Assembly (NCBI GenBank): GCA_963707015.1
Contig: CAVPOO010000009.1
Span: forward strand, 1 to 64,000
Reading direction: 5' to 3'
DNA length: 64,000 nt
Source: CAVPOO01 sp963707015
GTDB lineage: Bacteria; Pseudomonadota; Gammaproteobacteria; Thiohalobacterales; Thiohalobacteraceae
The position numbers and the translations under genes were made by a program. The notes beneath the pieces are model-generated. The model saw nothing but the letters and a program-made list of their open reading frames with translations. It was not told the DNA's origin and did no database searches. Of the stretch, positions 35,909-44,435 are shown piece by piece. The number at the start of each line of letters is the position of its first letter. Position 1 is the first letter of the stretch.

Positions 35909-36016
35909 ATGACGGGCAATGCGGCCGAACTTTTTGTGCGCTGCCTTGAGAACGAAGGCGTCAAGTACATCTTCGGAATCCCTGGGGAAGAGAACCTGGA
36001 CCTGTCACTCCGATAG
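35909..36016 (+). pseudogene. TPP-dependent enzyme N-terminal fragment, copy 2
   Basis: The 35 codons MTGNAAELFVRCLENEGVKY and IFGIPGEENLDLSLR keep the canonical FGIPGEEN but end at TAG. The remainder matches the tail seen after copy 1. This copy is closer to the ancestral enzyme than copy 1. Confidence 0.75.
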
Positions 36017-36195
36017 ACATGCGTTCCTCACGCGATTGACTGCAACCGTTACGAAGGATCGGAACTTGCCGACTTGCGATCCGGTCGGAAACCGAGTCGA
36101 AGCAGTCGCTCACTGTGAGTAACCGCGTTCGGTCAGGAGCAGACATGGCGCTCGGCTAGGATGGCGATGAATTGTCAACCGCGGGGGCAGAACCA

Positions 36196-36330
36196 ATGCG
36201 TACGCTTATGATGATGATCGTCGGGATGCTCATCCCGCTCGCCTCGATTGGCGCAGATCTTGAGGCTGAAAAGGTAAAAGCGCGGGCCTGCACGGCCTGT
36301 CATGGCGCCAACGGTATTGGTGTGAGCAAA
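36196..36330 (+). pseudogene. Cytochrome c (P460 fusion) 5' fragment, copy 2
   Basis: The signal peptide and CTACHGANGIGVS match the gene at 32356 almost exactly. Identity stops after GTGAGC, where the terminator of cassette E begins. The frame continues to 36393 through the hairpin, without meaning. Confidence 0.8.
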
Positions 36331-36355
36331 GAAGCGGAGGTCCGAGGACCTCCGC
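36331..36355 (-). terminator. Terminator of double-glycine cassette E
   Basis: GCGGAGGTC-CTCG-GACCTCCGC on the minus strand. The T-run is reduced to TTCTTTG because the cassette border meets the cytochrome fragment. Confidence 0.8.
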
Positions 36356-36389
36356 CGAGTGCAGCCGATCTGCTGTTCGTCCTGCGGAC

Positions 36390-36659
36390 TTAGGCACCGC
36401 CAAGCAGGTTGCCGAGCTGATCGCTGTGCTGGTAGCTGTCGTTCGACTGGTTGACCGCGCCGAAGTTGAAGGAGCCGACCTCATTGGACTGGAGCGAGAA
36501 GTTCTCTGCGGCGTTGTACACCGGGAAGCTGGTCGCGACTGAGGTGTAGCCCAGTACCAGCGCGGCGAGTTCGCTACCCATACCACCGGCCACAGCCGCC
36601 ATCGCCTTGCCGTCGAGTTCCTTGCTTGCAGTCAGATCTTTGATTGTCAGAGTTGCCAT
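36390..36659 (-). CDS. Double-glycine-leader small protein, copy E
   Basis: 89 residues. The leader is unchanged; the core starts like copy A (MGSELAALVLGYTSVATSFP) but changes in the middle (YNAAENFSLQSNEVGSFNF) and has NQSNDSYQHSDQLG, similar to copy B. It therefore looks like a mosaic of A- and B-type cores, which suggests gene conversion between copies. Confidence 0.76.
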   Translation of the reverse strand: MATLTIKDLTASKELDGKAMAAVAGGMGSELAALVLGYTSVATSFPVYNAAENFSLQSNEVGSFNFGAVNQSNDSYQHSDQLGNLLGGA

Positions 36660-36741
36660 TTTAATTCTCCAGTTTCGTTAAAGGTTCAGGTTTCGGTTTA
36701 AGGCGGATGACCCGGGGGTGCTGCGCCGTCGTAGTCGCCGT

Positions 36742-36918
36742 TGCAGACGGCGTGCCAGTTTTCGTCAAAGGCGCGGAATATGTTCGTAAAGAATTGAATC
36801 TAAGACTATTAAAAAAAGATCTGTGGTTTCATTTCCTGGCAGCGCGAGATGCTGCTCGTGTGGAAAGTCGGCTGTGTACAAACAGAATGCGAGTAGCACG
36901 TTTGGCGTTACACAACAG
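36742..36918 (-). promoter_or_regulatory. Sigma-54 promoter and enhancer region of cassette E
   Basis: TGGCACGCCGTCTGCA on the minus strand (36757-36742). Dyad CTGTGTACAAACAG at 36872-36885, 115 bp upstream of the -24 box. TTTGGCGTTACACAACAG at 36901-36918. Confidence 0.88.
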
Positions 36919-37102
36919 GACCGCCTGCACGCGCGCCGCCCGTGCGTAACAATCAGGCCGCAACTTCGCGTGTCCTGATCTGTCACAACCGGTAGCGAAA
37001 ATCCACGCGGACAGTGTCCTGGTGCCGAGCCTGGGAGGCGTGGTCGACCGAGCAACCGAGATGGCACAAAATCGACCTGACCTCCCAGAGCGTAGTTCCA
37101 CC

Positions 37103-37270
37103 ATGGGCATCACGCCGTTCAACGTCGCAGTGGTTTTCTCCGTGGTCTCAGGGTTATGCGCCTGTGCAACCCATGCGCCCCTGAGGTTGTATGACGAGCC
37201 ACTCCATACCCACGTGTGGTCTTCGGATGGAAAAACTGGGGCGGATCAAAATTCTTCACTATATTTGTGA
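37103..37270 (+). CDS. Very small putative lipoprotein
   Basis: 55 residues with a hydrophobic N-terminus and possible lipobox (VVSGLCAC). The short mature part (THAPLRLYDEPLHTHVW) is not recognised. It may be a truncated gene; it ends 15 bases before the next start. Confidence 0.35.
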   Translation: MGITPFNVAVVFSVVSGLCACATHAPLRLYDEPLHTHVWSSDGKTGADQNSSLYL

Positions 37271-37285
37271 AACAGGAACTTGATC

Positions 37286-37555
37286 ATGGCGACACTCAGC
37301 TTCACCCCCAATCTGCGCCGCCACGTGGAAACCCCGGCTGCACGGGTTGAGGGCGCCACGCTGCGGCAGGTGCTGGAGGGGTATTTTCAGGTCAACCCTC
37401 AGGTGCGCGGCTATGTTCTGGACGATCAGGGCGCGCTACGCAAGCACGTGGCGATCTTCCTGAATGAGGAGCTGATCCGCGACCGCACCGGACTTTCCGA
37501 TCCGGTCGCGGAAGGCGACGACATCTTTGTGGTTCAGGCCCTGTCTGGAGGCTGA
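37286..37555 (+). CDS. MoaD/ThiS-family small sulfur-carrier-like protein
   Basis: The 89-residue ubiquitin-like product ends in SGG, the C-terminal Gly-Gly used by MoaD/ThiS proteins. EGDDIFVVQALSGG is the usual final strand. The stop is one base from the next start, so the two genes are co-translated. Pairing of a MoaD-like protein with a BNR/glycosyl-hydrolase-like propeller protein recurs in bacteria, but its role is not established. Confidence 0.85.
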   Translation: MATLSFTPNLRRHVETPAARVEGATLRQVLEGYFQVNPQVRGYVLDDQGALRKHVAIFLNEELIRDRTGLSDPVAEGDDIFVVQALSGG

Positions 37556-37556
37556 T

Positions 37557-38663
37557 ATGAGCAACCGTCTTTTAGTGGGCACCCGCAAGGGACTGTTTCG
37601 AATCGAGCGGGATCGGAGCGGCGGCTGGGGCATTGTCCAGAGCTGGTTTCTGGGGGATCCGGTCTCGATGCTGTTGTCGGAACCCGGCAGCCAGCGCCTG
37701 CATGCGGCACTCGATCTCGGACACTTCGGTGTCAAGATGCAGCGCTCCGATGACGGGGGTGCGACCTGGTCTGAGGCGCCGGTGCCGTCCTTCCCGCCCA
37801 AACCGGAGGGGATGGAAGATAAAGAGCCCATGCGGGGTCTCGACATCCCCTGGAGCACGCAGCTGATCTGGGCTCTGGAGGCTGGCGGCCCCGGTGAGCT
37901 TTGGTGCGGCGTGATTCCGGGCGGCCTGTTTCACTCCAGCGACGGCGGCGCGAGCTGGTCCCTGGTCCGCGCGTTGTGGGACGACCCCAGGCGCCAGAAA
38001 TGGATGGGTGGTGGCTATGACTTCGCCGGCATTCATTCGATTCTTGTCGACCCGCGGGATTCCCGACATGTCACCGTCGGCGTCTCCGTGGGTGGCGTCT
38101 GGACGACCCGGGATGCGGGTGCGCGCTGGGAGTTGATCGGCTCGGGTCTGCGCAACGCCTATATGCCACCGGAGATGGCGCATGACCCGCTGGTCCAGGA
38201 TGCCCACCGGGTGGTGCATTGCCCCGCCAGACCTGAGCGCCTGTGGATGCAGCACCACAACGGGATCTTTCGAAGCGACGACGGCGGATGGAACTGGCAG
38301 GAACTGCAAGATGCCGCGCCTTCCAGCTTCGGCTTCGCCGTCGCGGTGCATCCCTCGGACCCCGACACCGCCTGGTTCGTCCCCGCCACCAGGGATGAAC
38401 AGCGCTTTCCCGTGAACGCGCGTCTGGTGGTGACCCGCACCCGCGATGGGGGCCAGCACTTCGACGTCTTGCACCAGGGGCTGCCCGAAGAGCCCGCCTA
38501 CGATCTGGTGTATCGCCACGCCCTGGACGTTGCCAGCGACGGGGATCGGCTGGCCTTCGGCAGTACCACGGGATCGCTTTGGGTCAGTGAAGACCAGGGC
38601 GACTGCTGGCAGACCGTCAGTAAGCACCTCCCGCCGGTGCTTTGTGTGCGGTTCGAGGGGTGA
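37557..38663 (+). CDS. BNR/sialidase-like beta-propeller protein
   Basis: 368 residues with repeated Asp-box/BNR motifs (RSDDGGATW, HSSDGGASW, TTRDAGARW, RSDDGGWNW, VSEDQGDCW). Repeats of this type build a beta-propeller as in exo-alpha-sialidases and photosystem assembly factor YCF48. There is no signal peptide, so it is cytoplasmic. Its operon partner is the MoaD-like protein. Sialidase activity is not supported by catalytic residues that I can identify. Confidence 0.85.
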   Translation: MSNRLLVGTRKGLFRIERDRSGGWGIVQSWFLGDPVSMLLSEPGSQRLHAALDLGHFGVKMQRSDDGGATWSEAPVPSFPPKPEGMEDKEPMRGLDIPWSTQLIWALEAGGPGELWCGVIPGGLFHSSDGGASWSLVRALWDDPRRQKWMGGGYDFAGIHSILVDPRDSRHVTVGVSVGGVWTTRDAGARWELIGSGLRNAYMPPEMAHDPLVQDAHRVVHCPARPERLWMQHHNGIFRSDDGGWNWQELQDAAPSSFGFAVAVHPSDPDTAWFVPATRDEQRFPVNARLVVTRTRDGGQHFDVLHQGLPEEPAYDLVYRHALDVASDGDRLAFGSTTGSLWVSEDQGDCWQTVSKHLPPVLCVRFEG

Positions 38664-38873
38664 ATCACGCGTTGCTTGAAGTGGCTGATGCCAGGGCCAG
38701 ACAGGCGCCAGGTTATGTCATCGACCCGGTGCGGGAGCTGTCGATTTTCGCGCAACGGTGCACCTATACAACAACGGTGAGGGTACGGGTCTACCCCTGT
38801 GCGCTGGGGCAGGGTTGCGAAAGCTCGCGCTGTATCCCTGTTCTTGCGTCCTTGCTCCCAGACGGCGGAAATC

Positions 38874-39314
38874 CTAAGGCTTTTTGCGCAGGCTTTTTTG
38901 GAAAGACTTCTCTTCCTGCACCATGAGGCTCATTTTCCTGTCGCTGGTGACAATGTGGTTGACGACCCAGTGCTTGAGCTTTTCCTCAATGGAAGCGCAG
39001 GACGCGTCACCGGTGTCGTTCAGGTACTGCACCATGCATTCGGTGTAAGTGTCGAGCAATTCGTCGTGCTCGCGTTTGTGTTCAGCGAAAAACCTGTAGC
39101 CATGCGCCTTCATGACATGCTCTTCGAGCGCGAAGTGGGCCTGCATGCGTGCGCAGATATCGCCCAGACATTTCTCGATCTCTGACTTTTCGTGCTGCCT
39201 GGCCAGTTCTCCATGGAGCCGGTTGATGTCGTCGATGAGTACCTTGTGTTCGTGGTCCAGTTCTTCTATTCCGATCAGGAAGGAGTCATCCCATTCAAAG
39301 AGTGTGTCGGTCAT
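38874..39314 (-). CDS. Bacteriohaemerythrin
   Basis: The 146-residue product has the di-iron ligands of haemerythrin: His in ELDHEHKVL, HFALEEHVM (H-x4-E), HGYRFFAEHKREHDEL and, near the C-terminus, HWVVNHIVTSDRKM. It binds oxygen reversibly, for storage or delivery to oxygenases, or for sensing. Single gene facing away from the BNR pair. Confidence 0.93.
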   Translation of the reverse strand: MTDTLFEWDDSFLIGIEELDHEHKVLIDDINRLHGELARQHEKSEIEKCLGDICARMQAHFALEEHVMKAHGYRFFAEHKREHDELLDTYTECMVQYLNDTGDASCASIEEKLKHWVVNHIVTSDRKMSLMVQEEKSFQKSLRKKP

Positions 39315-39809
39315 CGTGGATACTCCGGGCGTGGTTGGCAGGTTTGGTCTTACCGGTACTTGCTCAGCGATTGACTTCTCGGAAAGTTCTGTAAGTCGGT
39401 GAAATTAATCCAGGCTGGTTTACGGCTGCGGGACCGATTGAGACCGGTAAACACCAGGCAGCCGTATGTTCGCAGCCATTAGCGATTCTGAACTGAGACT
39501 GCGCCAGCATCAACACGAATGGATCACCGCTCACCTCGAGCAGACTGGCTCTCAAGCGCGGCGTCGGGAACGCCCTTTTTCAGAATCCTGCCACCGCCCG
39601 AACTCTCCCCCGATGCAATGCGTAGAACTACGTACCGCAACACTGAAAACTTTTTCAGCCAGACCGGGCTGCAGGGGGCCTGATTTCGCTGCGCTGAGTG
39701 CAACGGCGGCAGAACGCGTAAAGCCTACTATAGTAGTTAACAGAGCCGTTCACCTTCCGTAAGCGGTAGGGATGTACGAAGTCGAGGCTAATCACGACTG
39801 GAGGGTGTG
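39315..39809. other. Intergenic region
   Basis: Nearly 500 bp between the divergent haemerythrin and Usp genes. No gene recognised. GAAAACTTTTTC near 39645 is a short inverted repeat without evident role. Confidence 0.3.
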
Positions 39810-40310
39810 ATGAGGAATCTCCTGGTTCCCGTAGACTTATCAGAAATCAGTATCGCCATTGTGGAGCGGGCGAGCTGTCTCGCGCAGTCCTTTACCAGCA
39901 GCGTGTGGCTGCTGCACGTGCTGCTGCGCGCGCCTGACTCGGTGCCGTTCAATCTGGACCGCGCCGTGTTGCGCAGGGAAGTCGCTAAGGAATTGCGTAA
40001 TCGGCGGCGCCAACTGCATGATCTGGCGAGACAACTGCGCGAAGATCGGGTGCATGTGATCACCCGTTTGATCCCGGGAACGGTGAACACGACCATTGTC
40101 GCCGAAGCCGAAAGAATAGATGCCGATCTCGTCATCATGGGCTCGCACGGCCATGGCAATGTCTACCATGCCCTGTTTGGTGGGGTCGGCCAGAGTGTCA
40201 TGCGCAAGGTGTCGTGCCCGGTGATGCTGGTATCGGCCCCGAAGTTCGGGCCTGGCTGGCAGCTGGCAGGGGAGGAGTCCCGCGTCTGCGGCGAAATTCC
40301 GTCGCAATGA
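39810..40310 (+). CDS. Universal stress protein, UspA family
   Basis: A 166-residue single Usp domain: NLLVPVDLSEISIAIVERA at the start and the ATP-binding signature MGSHGHGNVYHALFGGVGQS (G-x2-G-x9-G-S/T) near residue 112. ATG 39810 follows GGAGGG; a GTG at 39807 is adjacent. Usp proteins bind ATP and aid stress survival. Confidence 0.92.
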   Translation: MRNLLVPVDLSEISIAIVERASCLAQSFTSSVWLLHVLLRAPDSVPFNLDRAVLRREVAKELRNRRRQLHDLARQLREDRVHVITRLIPGTVNTTIVAEAERIDADLVIMGSHGHGNVYHALFGGVGQSVMRKVSCPVMLVSAPKFGPGWQLAGEESRVCGEIPSQ

Positions 40311-40463
40311 CTTAGCCTGCCAGATCATCGCAGTGCGTCCGGAAAGTGCTTCTGCACGGTGTGGTTCCCGGGCCTCACTCAATAGATACCCCCTTACCCG
40401 CACTGCGAGTGGATCCGACCCAGGTGCGGCCTGCGGCCTTCTCCAGCCGCTCAGGCGACACGC

Positions 40464-41813
40464 TTACTTGCCGTGGGCATCCCGTTCGTTCAGGAAGCGT
40501 TCGACCAGGCTGCCGAGTCCCGGTTCGCCCGCCTCGGCAAATTCGTAGCGCGCGCGCACCACGGGCTTGTCGATCTCGATCAGCGCAGCGAGGTTGCAGG
40601 GTGTCGCCGAGACGATGACATCGACGTCAGCCGCATTGATGGTTTCGCGCAGTGCCGCGAGTTGCGCGGCGTTATAGCCGACGGCCGGTAACACGGCGCC
40701 GATATGCGGGTACTGCGCGTACACGGCCGCGATCTGATCCGCCGCAACGCTGCGCGGGTCGATGATCGCGGCCGCCTGGGCCTGGGTGGCGGCAACATAA
40801 CCCGCGCCATAAGGCATGTCGCCGTGCGTAACCGTCGGGCCGTCTTCGACGACCAGCACCCGCTTGCCGCGCACCCTGTCGGGCTGATCCAGGTGTACCG
40901 GTGAGGCACCGCGCGTAATGACGGCGCGCGGGTTGATGCGGCGTGCCGTTTCCGTCACCTGCTGGATATCGGCATGGGCGGCCGAGTTCACTTTGGCCAC
41001 CAGGATGATGTCCGCCATGCGCAGGACCGCCTCGCCGGGATGGTGGGTGGTCTCGTGGCCGGCGCGCAAGGGGTCCACCAGGACGATGTGCAGATCCGGC
41101 CTGATGAAAGCGAAATCGTTGTTGCCGCCATCCCAGAGAATGATATCGGCCTCCGCTTCGGCGCGGGCCACGATTGCGCCATAGTCGACGCCGGCGTACA
41201 CGATGTTACCGAGCGCGAGATGCGGTTCGTATTCTTCGCGTTCCTCGATCGTGCAGTCGGCGGCGTCGAGGTCCGCCTGGGTGGCGAAACGCTGGCTGGC
41301 CTGGCGCGCGAGATCACCATAGGGCATGGGATGGCGGATCACGGCGGCCCGCAGGCCATGTTGCCGCACGCGTCGCGACAGCCAGCGCACCGTCTGCGAC
41401 TTGCCGCAGCCGGTTCTCGTTGCGCAGACCGCGATGACCGGAATCGCCGCGCTGAGCATGGTGCGTGTCGGACCGAGCAGCACGAAATCAGCACCCGCCG
41501 CCAGCGCGATAGAGGCCGTGTGCATGACGTGCGCATAGCTGACATCGCTGTAGGCAAATACGACCTGCTCGACCGCCTGCTGCCGGCACAGGGATTCCAG
41601 TTGTGACTCGTGCACGATCGGGATGCCGTCAGGGTAGAGTGGGCCCGCCAGCGAGGCGGGGTAGCGGCGCCCGGCAATCTCCGGAATCTGGGTTGCGGTA
41701 AATGCCACCACCCGGCTGGCGGGATCATCGCGATAGACCCTGTTGAAGTTGTGAAAATCGCGGCCCGCTGCCCCCATGATGAGTACGCGTGTCGGGTGTT
41801 GCTGTTCAGACAT
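40464..41813 (-). CDS. Cyclic 2,3-diphosphoglycerate synthetase-like P-loop protein
   Basis: 449 residues. RVLIMGAAGRDFHNFNRVYR and VVAFTATQIPEIAGRRYP at the N-terminus, and P-loop CATRTGCGKSQTVRWL near residue 135, match proteins annotated as cyclic 2,3-diphosphoglycerate synthetase. That reaction is known from thermophilic archaea, so in a gammaproteobacterium the name may describe family rather than function. I chose MSEQQHP (41813) over an upstream ATG at 41855. Confidence 0.8.
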   Translation of the reverse strand: MSEQQHPTRVLIMGAAGRDFHNFNRVYRDDPASRVVAFTATQIPEIAGRRYPASLAGPLYPDGIPIVHESQLESLCRQQAVEQVVFAYSDVSYAHVMHTASIALAAGADFVLLGPTRTMLSAAIPVIAVCATRTGCGKSQTVRWLSRRVRQHGLRAAVIRHPMPYGDLARQASQRFATQADLDAADCTIEEREEYEPHLALGNIVYAGVDYGAIVARAEAEADIILWDGGNNDFAFIRPDLHIVLVDPLRAGHETTHHPGEAVLRMADIILVAKVNSAAHADIQQVTETARRINPRAVITRGASPVHLDQPDRVRGKRVLVVEDGPTVTHGDMPYGAGYVAATQAQAAAIIDPRSVAADQIAAVYAQYPHIGAVLPAVGYNAAQLAALRETINAADVDVIVSATPCNLAALIEIDKPVVRARYEFAEAGEPGLGSLVERFLNERDAHGK

Positions 41814-41885
41814 CAGTGGATCCTCTGTCTTGCACGGTTGATTGCCCAGCCACAATGCCCTCCCTCCCGCTTTCCGCTGCGTTCC

Positions 41886-43064
41886 TCATTCGCGTGTGCT
41901 TGCGCGTTCGGCCAGCAGCGCCTGCATGGCCTTTACCAGTTGCGGTATGTCGCGGGCGCTGGGTCGCAGATCTACATGCACGAGGCCGTCGATGAGAAAC
42001 AACTGTACCCGGTCAGCGGGGAGGGCGTTGGCCAGGGCGATGCTCTCGGTGTAGGGAATCATGTTATCCCGCCGGCCGTGCAGCAGGATGAGGCGTGCCT
42101 GCATGTGCGAGAGCGCATGCGCCGCCGGGTTGACCCCCTCCAGCTCGCGCCGGATACGCGGTGGCAGCCGTGCGATCAGGGCCGTTACACGCGCAGGGTC
42201 GTCATTGATGAGCAGCTTGTAGACGGCCCGGGCGTCGGCTGCGAGACCGGCCGGCAACGGTTCCTCGTCGGGCATGGCGCCGCGCATCACCTGGTCTGCG
42301 TAGTCGCTGAGAAAGGCCCGATCGGCCGGCTCCTCCAGGAGATCGAGGTTGGAGCGAATGAAGGCCCATTTGATATAGGGGTGGGGCGGCCGGTATCCCA
42401 GGCGCAGCTGCCCGTCGCCGCCGGCCCCTGCAGGTCGTCGATAGCGGCCGGTGGTGAAATAGGTGACCACGTTGTCCAGGGAATAGTACCCGCCTACCGC
42501 CAGGACAAAACTCACCCGCTCACGGATGTCCGGCTGCAGGGCCGCGATGATCACCGGGCCGGCACCGTAGCTGAAGCCCGCAATGCCGGCATGCCCGGGC
42601 GGCGCCAGCTCGGGACGCGAGACGAGATAGGCAAACGCATCGGCGACCTCGCGCACATCGCGCGCGCGTACCTGGTAGCGGCGCACACCCGGCATGGCCG
42701 GCACCAGCACCGCAAAGCGCAGACGCGCCAGCGTGCGGGCCATGGCCACGAGTCGCGGATCATCCTTGCCTTGGGCCACAATGCCGGGCACCAGGACGAT
42801 GCCCGCTCGTGCACCCGCGGGTGACAGATACAGATCGGCGCTGCGTATCTCACCGGCAACCGGGTAATGCAGGGTTTGGCGCAGGGGCTGCGGCGTCTGC
42901 GCCTTCAGCCGGCTGGTCCCGTCTCCCGAGGCCAGATCCTCCAGTGCCAGCTCCGCTTCGGAGTCGCCCAGCGGCGGTGGCACGCAGGCCGAGAGCACTG
43001 CGCCCAGCACCAGCGCGGCGAGCAGACAACGCGAAGTGTGTACGCCAGCCATATCCGTTACCAT
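41886..43064 (-). CDS. Lipoprotein alpha/beta hydrolase (dienelactone-hydrolase-like)
   Basis: The 392-residue product has a signal peptide and lipobox (GAVLSAC). The hydrolase part shows VLVPGIVAQGKDDPR, nucleophile elbow AGFSYGAGP near residue 171, ILLHGRRDNMIPY with the Asp, and a late His in GLVHVDL. The probable substrate class is esters or peptides in the periplasm. MAGVHTSR (43052) is an alternative start. Confidence 0.8.
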   Translation of the reverse strand: MVTDMAGVHTSRCLLAALVLGAVLSACVPPPLGDSEAELALEDLASGDGTSRLKAQTPQPLRQTLHYPVAGEIRSADLYLSPAGARAGIVLVPGIVAQGKDDPRLVAMARTLARLRFAVLVPAMPGVRRYQVRARDVREVADAFAYLVSRPELAPPGHAGIAGFSYGAGPVIIAALQPDIRERVSFVLAVGGYYSLDNVVTYFTTGRYRRPAGAGGDGQLRLGYRPPHPYIKWAFIRSNLDLLEEPADRAFLSDYADQVMRGAMPDEEPLPAGLAADARAVYKLLINDDPARVTALIARLPPRIRRELEGVNPAAHALSHMQARLILLHGRRDNMIPYTESIALANALPADRVQLFLIDGLVHVDLRPSARDIPQLVKAMQALLAERASTRE

Positions 43065-43197
43065 ACGCTGACTAGTGTATTAACCGGGGCGGCGCCGGCT
43101 GGCAGGATACCGACCCCCGCATATTATCAGGAGGCGCGGACAGACTGGTTTCTTGCAGTCCGGGTTTTGCTCCGGCCCCCGATTGCCCAGGGAATGC

Positions 43198-44289
43198 ATG
43201 CTGGCCAGCGCGAACGTGAAACAGAGTGTATTGATCTTGCGTCTTTCCTGTCTCATCTGCCTGTTGCTTGCCTCGTCGCTCTATGCGCCCGGCGGATTTC
43301 CCCAGCCCGGGCAGCCAGACCCGGAGGAACCGGACGCCCTGGAGGCTGAGGAAGCCAACGCAGCCGATGACACCCATAAGGCGGTTTCACAAAGCATTAA
43401 TAACGCTGCCCGCTGGATCGATTCATTCTTCGACGACGATACCTATATCGCCGAGGATGCGACCACGAGACTGCGACTCTCGCAGGCCGTCTTCCTCGAA
43501 CGCGGCGAGAAGCAGCGCTACAAGACCCGAGTCAATGTGAAGATCAATGTGCCGAGGCTCAAACACAAACTGAACATATTCGCCGGCGGTGAAGCCGACG
43601 ACGAAAGGACCTCGAATGCGCCGATCAACTCCATTCAGGATACCACCAACGATCCATTCGCCGGCTTCCAGTACTTTGCGAAAGCCACCAACAAACTGAA
43701 TCTCAGCCTCACCGCGGGTGTGAAGTTTGACAGCGCGGAGCTGTTCATCGGTCCACGCCTGCGCCGGACCTTCGGTCTCGGCACCTGGAATCTGCGCTTT
43801 ATCCAGCGGGTGCGCTGGTTCACCGATAGTGGCTGGGAAGTGCCCACCCGCTTCGATCTGGAAACACTCTTCGGCGATGACCTGTTTTTCCGGAACACCG
43901 TCGAGGGACGCTGGCGCGAGGAGGATGACGGCTATCGATACGAGATCCGTCCCACCCTCGTGCAGCGACTGGCGAACAGGAAGGCCATCGAATACCAGTG
44001 GAGCACCGTATTCAAGACGCGGCCCAATCACCGTCTGGATCAGTCTGTGGCCAGTATCCGTTTCCGGCGCCAGGTCTGGCGCAAATGGCTGTTCTACGAA
44101 ATTGATCCTCAGGTCGCCTTCCGCAATGACGACGATTTCGATCCCAAGGCAGGCGTGACGCTGGGGCTCGAAGTGGTGTTTGGCGGCAAGGACCGATTGA
44201 GACGGTTGAGGCGGACCGGCGAGTCGGAGGAAGCCATCCCGACACCGACCGCCGCGACCCGGGGCCTGGCGCCGGCGAGTCTGGACTAG
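43198..44289 (+). CDS. Outer-membrane beta-barrel-like protein
   Basis: The 363-residue product has a signal peptide (LILRLSCLICLLLASSLYA) and then an acidic linker. Many alternating-hydrophobic strands follow (NLSLTAGVKFDSAELFIGPR, WNLRFIQRVRWFTD, FFRNTVEGRWRE, LTLGLEVVF-like end). It looks like a transmembrane barrel, but no specific family is recognised. It is divergent from the hydrolase gene. Confidence 0.7.
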   Translation: MLASANVKQSVLILRLSCLICLLLASSLYAPGGFPQPGQPDPEEPDALEAEEANAADDTHKAVSQSINNAARWIDSFFDDDTYIAEDATTRLRLSQAVFLERGEKQRYKTRVNVKINVPRLKHKLNIFAGGEADDERTSNAPINSIQDTTNDPFAGFQYFAKATNKLNLSLTAGVKFDSAELFIGPRLRRTFGLGTWNLRFIQRVRWFTDSGWEVPTRFDLETLFGDDLFFRNTVEGRWREEDDGYRYEIRPTLVQRLANRKAIEYQWSTVFKTRPNHRLDQSVASIRFRRQVWRKWLFYEIDPQVAFRNDDDFDPKAGVTLGLEVVFGGKDRLRRLRRTGESEEAIPTPTAATRGLAPASLD

Positions 44290-44435
44290 GCATTGGCGCG
44301 AAGCGGCCGGCGCCCGCAAACGCGTGCCGGCGGTGCGCCAAACGGTATAATGCACCGCCTTCGCGCACGCCGGGCTACCCGGCTGCCTGCGGCAGGCCCG
44401 GGTTACACACGCATCAACAGCCTGAGGTAAGCGCC

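Noticed and set aside
41610..42824. Plus-strand frame of 404 codons opposite the synthetase-like and hydrolase genes
   Set aside because: It spans two well-supported minus-strand genes and has no family features.
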